Positions 5,590 through 6,963 of a DNA stretch of 6,963 nucleotides are shown piece by piece; within the stretch, counting starts at the first letter, position 1, and the number at the start of each line of letters is the position of its first letter. The position numbers were made by a program, and so were the translations under genes. The notes under the pieces are model-generated. The model saw nothing but the letters and a program-made list of their open reading frames with translations. It was not told the DNA's origin and did not search any database. This DNA comes from Bacteroidales bacterium UBA4788 (GTDB lineage Bacteria; Bacteroidota; Bacteroidia; Bacteroidales; VadinHA17), in contig DHGW01000069.1 of assembly GCA_002402965.1 (NCBI GenBank), forward strand, positions 44,740 through 51,702, written 5' to 3'.

Positions 5590-6689
5590 GAAGGATCTCG
5601 GCCCAGTACCTGTTCACCCAGGCCGGCAAGCCCCTTAAAAGAGGTGTTGTCACAGTTGCTGATGACGGCACTGTTACAAATGTTGAGGATACCGGTGGCG
5701 ACTTCAGGGAGAGCGCCGGTACGGAGTTCTATAGTGGTATCATTATTCCCGGCCTGGTCAACTGCCACTCTCACCTCGAGCTGTCGCACATGCGCGGTCT
5801 CATTCCCCCCGGTGCAGGACTGAACGAATTCGTTGCTTCCGTACGCGACAGGCGCGGGGCATCGCCGGAGACAGTCATCAAAGAGGCTGCCCGCGCTGAC
5901 AGGGAAATGTACGAGGAGGGCGTGACAGCATGCGGAGACATCAGCAATAACGCTCTCACCATCAATATTAAGCGTGAAAGTGCCATAAGGTACCATACCT
6001 TCGCCGAGGTCTTCGGCCTGGACCCGGCCGTGTCTGATACCCGCATGAGTGAAGCCCTGAAGCTGGTCGCAGAGACAGAAGCAGCGCAACTCCCGGTGCA
6101 GATTACTCCCCATGCCCTCTATTCGGTTTCCGGGCCTCTGTCAAAAATGATCGTTAAGCATATTCACCCCGGCTCAGTCATCTCCCTGCACTTCCTGGAG
6201 TCTGACGATGAACGGAAGATGACCCGGCGTCATACTGAGGCAGTCATGGAACTCTCCGGGCTGGCATCGCATCTGATTCTGGTTCACAACACCGTGATCA
6301 CCCGCGAAGAGGCAGTGACAGCAGCGTCAGCAGGTAACACCTGGTTCTGCCTCTGCCCCTCTTCAAACATGTACATCTCCGGCAAAATGCCTCCCGCAGC
6401 CATGCTCAGGGAGGTGACAGACAGAATTGTTGCAGGCACTGACAGCCTTGCCTCATCCGGTCATCTCAGCATGATCACTGAACTGAGGCTGCTGCAGGAA
6501 GCTGCACCCGGTATCCCTCTGGAAGAGATAATAGCGTGGGGCACCATTAACGGGGCACGTGCACTTAAAATGGACAGTATCCTTGGTTCAATCGAACCCG
6601 GCAAGAGACCGGGACTGTTGCTGGTGGAGCCTGTTGACCTTGTGAACATGCGCCTGCTGCCTGAAAGCCGGGTACGCAGATTATTGTAA
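5586..6689 (+). CDS. Amidohydrolase-superfamily deaminase (COG0402-like), substrate unknown
   Basis: 367 residues, cytoplasmic, no signal peptide. It resembles metal-dependent deaminases such as SAH/methylthioadenosine deaminase, guanine deaminase and aminofutalosine deaminase. A small N-terminal beta region (1-55) precedes the TIM barrel. By alignment from memory with this subgroup, the metal ligands are H61 and H63 (GLVNCHSHLELSH, 56-68), H202 and D286 (AGTDS, 283-287). H176 (TPHALYSVS) probably contacts substrate. E205 (HFLES, 202-206) and H234 (LVHNTV) are the proton-transfer residues. CPSSNMYI (257-264) is another subgroup hallmark. The C-terminal segment around GSIEPGKRPGLLLVE (334-348) is the usual closing beta region. 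The catalytic set therefore appears complete. The local pocket pattern LELSHMRG is common in Bacteroidota homologues with no experimental substrate that I know of. It is the last gene of the operon. Confidence 0.85.
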   Translation: MRRISAQYLFTQAGKPLKRGVVTVADDGTVTNVEDTGGDFRESAGTEFYSGIIIPGLVNCHSHLELSHMRGLIPPGAGLNEFVASVRDRRGASPETVIKEAARADREMYEEGVTACGDISNNALTINIKRESAIRYHTFAEVFGLDPAVSDTRMSEALKLVAETEAAQLPVQITPHALYSVSGPLSKMIVKHIHPGSVISLHFLESDDERKMTRRHTEAVMELSGLASHLILVHNTVITREEAVTAASAGNTWFCLCPSSNMYISGKMPPAAMLREVTDRIVAGTDSLASSGHLSMITELRLLQEAAPGIPLEEIIAWGTINGARALKMDSILGSIEPGKRPGLLLVEPVDLVNMRLLPESRVRRLL

Positions 6690-6694
6690 ATTTG
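6687..6694 (+). promoter_or_regulatory. -7 promoter box of the radical SAM gene, overlapping a stop codon
   Basis: TAAATTTG is a perfect TAnnTTTG match; its first three bases are the TAA stop of the upstream deaminase gene. It ends 21 nt before the ATG at 6716, a distance close to that at the other promoters here. No TTTG -33 box is found at the usual spacing; that position is occupied by AAAG. An inverted repeat AAAGCC (6664-6669) / GGCTTT (6696-6701) flanks the box. Confidence 0.5.
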
Positions 6695-6715
6695 TGGCTT
6701 TAACCGATCTGTTCA

Positions 6716-6963
6716 ATGGCAACCTTCCTTTTTGACAGTATTGTATTCGGACCGGTGAGCAGCCGCAGGCTCGGCGTCTCACTCGGAATAAACCTCCTGC
6801 CAGTCAGCCGGAAGGTCTGCTCCTACAACTGCATCTATTGTGAATGCGGATGGACCCCCGGCAAGCCGGGAAAAAAGGAGGCGCTCCCCTCACGGGAAGC
6901 AGTGTATGAAGCACTCAGGAAAAAACTGTCGGAGATGAAGGAAAAAGGCCAGGCGCCTGATGT
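6716..6963 (+). CDS. Radical SAM protein, COG0731-like, N-terminal part only
   Basis: The first 82 codons are in the window and the gene continues past its end. FGPVSSRRLGVSLGINLLP at 11-29 is the signature start of COG0731-type radical SAM proteins. The [4Fe-4S] motif CxxxCxxC follows as C35, C39 and C42 (CSYNCIYC), with an additional cysteine at 44 (CECGW). Such proteins use the cluster and SAM to generate a 5'-deoxyadenosyl radical. The family is distantly related to the tRNA-wybutosine enzyme TYW1, but the bacterial members have no settled substrate to my knowledge. The ATG at 6716 is supported by the -7 box 21 nt upstream and by the family signature beginning close after it. There is no Shine-Dalgarno sequence. 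It may also be read from the upstream operon, since no terminator is visible in the 26-bp gap. Confidence 0.85.
   Translation, partial: MATFLFDSIVFGPVSSRRLGVSLGINLLPVSRKVCSYNCIYCECGWTPGKPGKKEALPSREAVYEALRKKLSEMKEKGQAPD

Noticed and set aside
5553..6113. 186-codon open frame on the minus strand opposite the deaminase start
   Set aside because: It overlaps the clearly identified catalytic N-terminal part of the deaminase and has no recognisable motif. Its length is explained by low stop frequency in the reverse frame of moderately GC-rich coding sequence.

Overview
The window reads as an ordinary, densely packed chromosomal stretch from a member of the Bacteroidota, probably Bacteroidales or a close relative. 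Three things point there: Bacteroidota-type promoters (-7 box TAnnTTTG, one with a TTTG -33 box 19 nt upstream), start codons of promoter-proximal genes without Shine-Dalgarno sequences, and gene content typical of the phylum (DUF4296-type lipoprotein, TrpRS with a KMGKS loop, rbfA near a LolC/LolE-type permease). Base composition is moderate and looks even throughout. I see no insertion sequence, phage gene, tRNA, rRNA, CRISPR array or other sign of recent transfer.

Layout: (1) 1-90 is a leader with a good promoter, followed at 91-1275 (+) by a cytoplasmic protein with two GNAT-like halves. (2) 1288-2277 (-) is trpS, convergent with the first gene across a 12-bp gap. (3) 2278-2424 is a divergent promoter region with one perfect -7 box for each direction and a bulged inverted repeat beside the trpS box. 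(4) 2425-6689 (+) is a five-gene operon: rbfA, a class I SAM methyltransferase, a LolC/LolE-type ABC permease, a DUF4296-type lipoprotein, and an amidohydrolase-superfamily deaminase. The first junction is a 5-bp gap and the next three are 4-bp ATGA stop/start overlaps, so the genes are probably translationally coupled. (5) From 6716 (+) a radical SAM protein begins and runs off the window; its -7 box overlaps the stop codon of the deaminase.

How the genes fit together: trpS and rbfA serve translation (tRNA charging and 30S maturation). The permease and lipoprotein belong to the cell envelope; the permease would need a LolD-like ATPase that is not in the window. The methyltransferase and deaminase have intact catalytic motifs but their substrates cannot be read from sequence. 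No previously undescribed system is evident. The points most worth following are the deaminase of unknown substrate locked into a lipoprotein-transport operon, the large C-terminal domain on the DUF4296 lipoprotein, and the short-leader promoter architecture, which also corrects several start sites.
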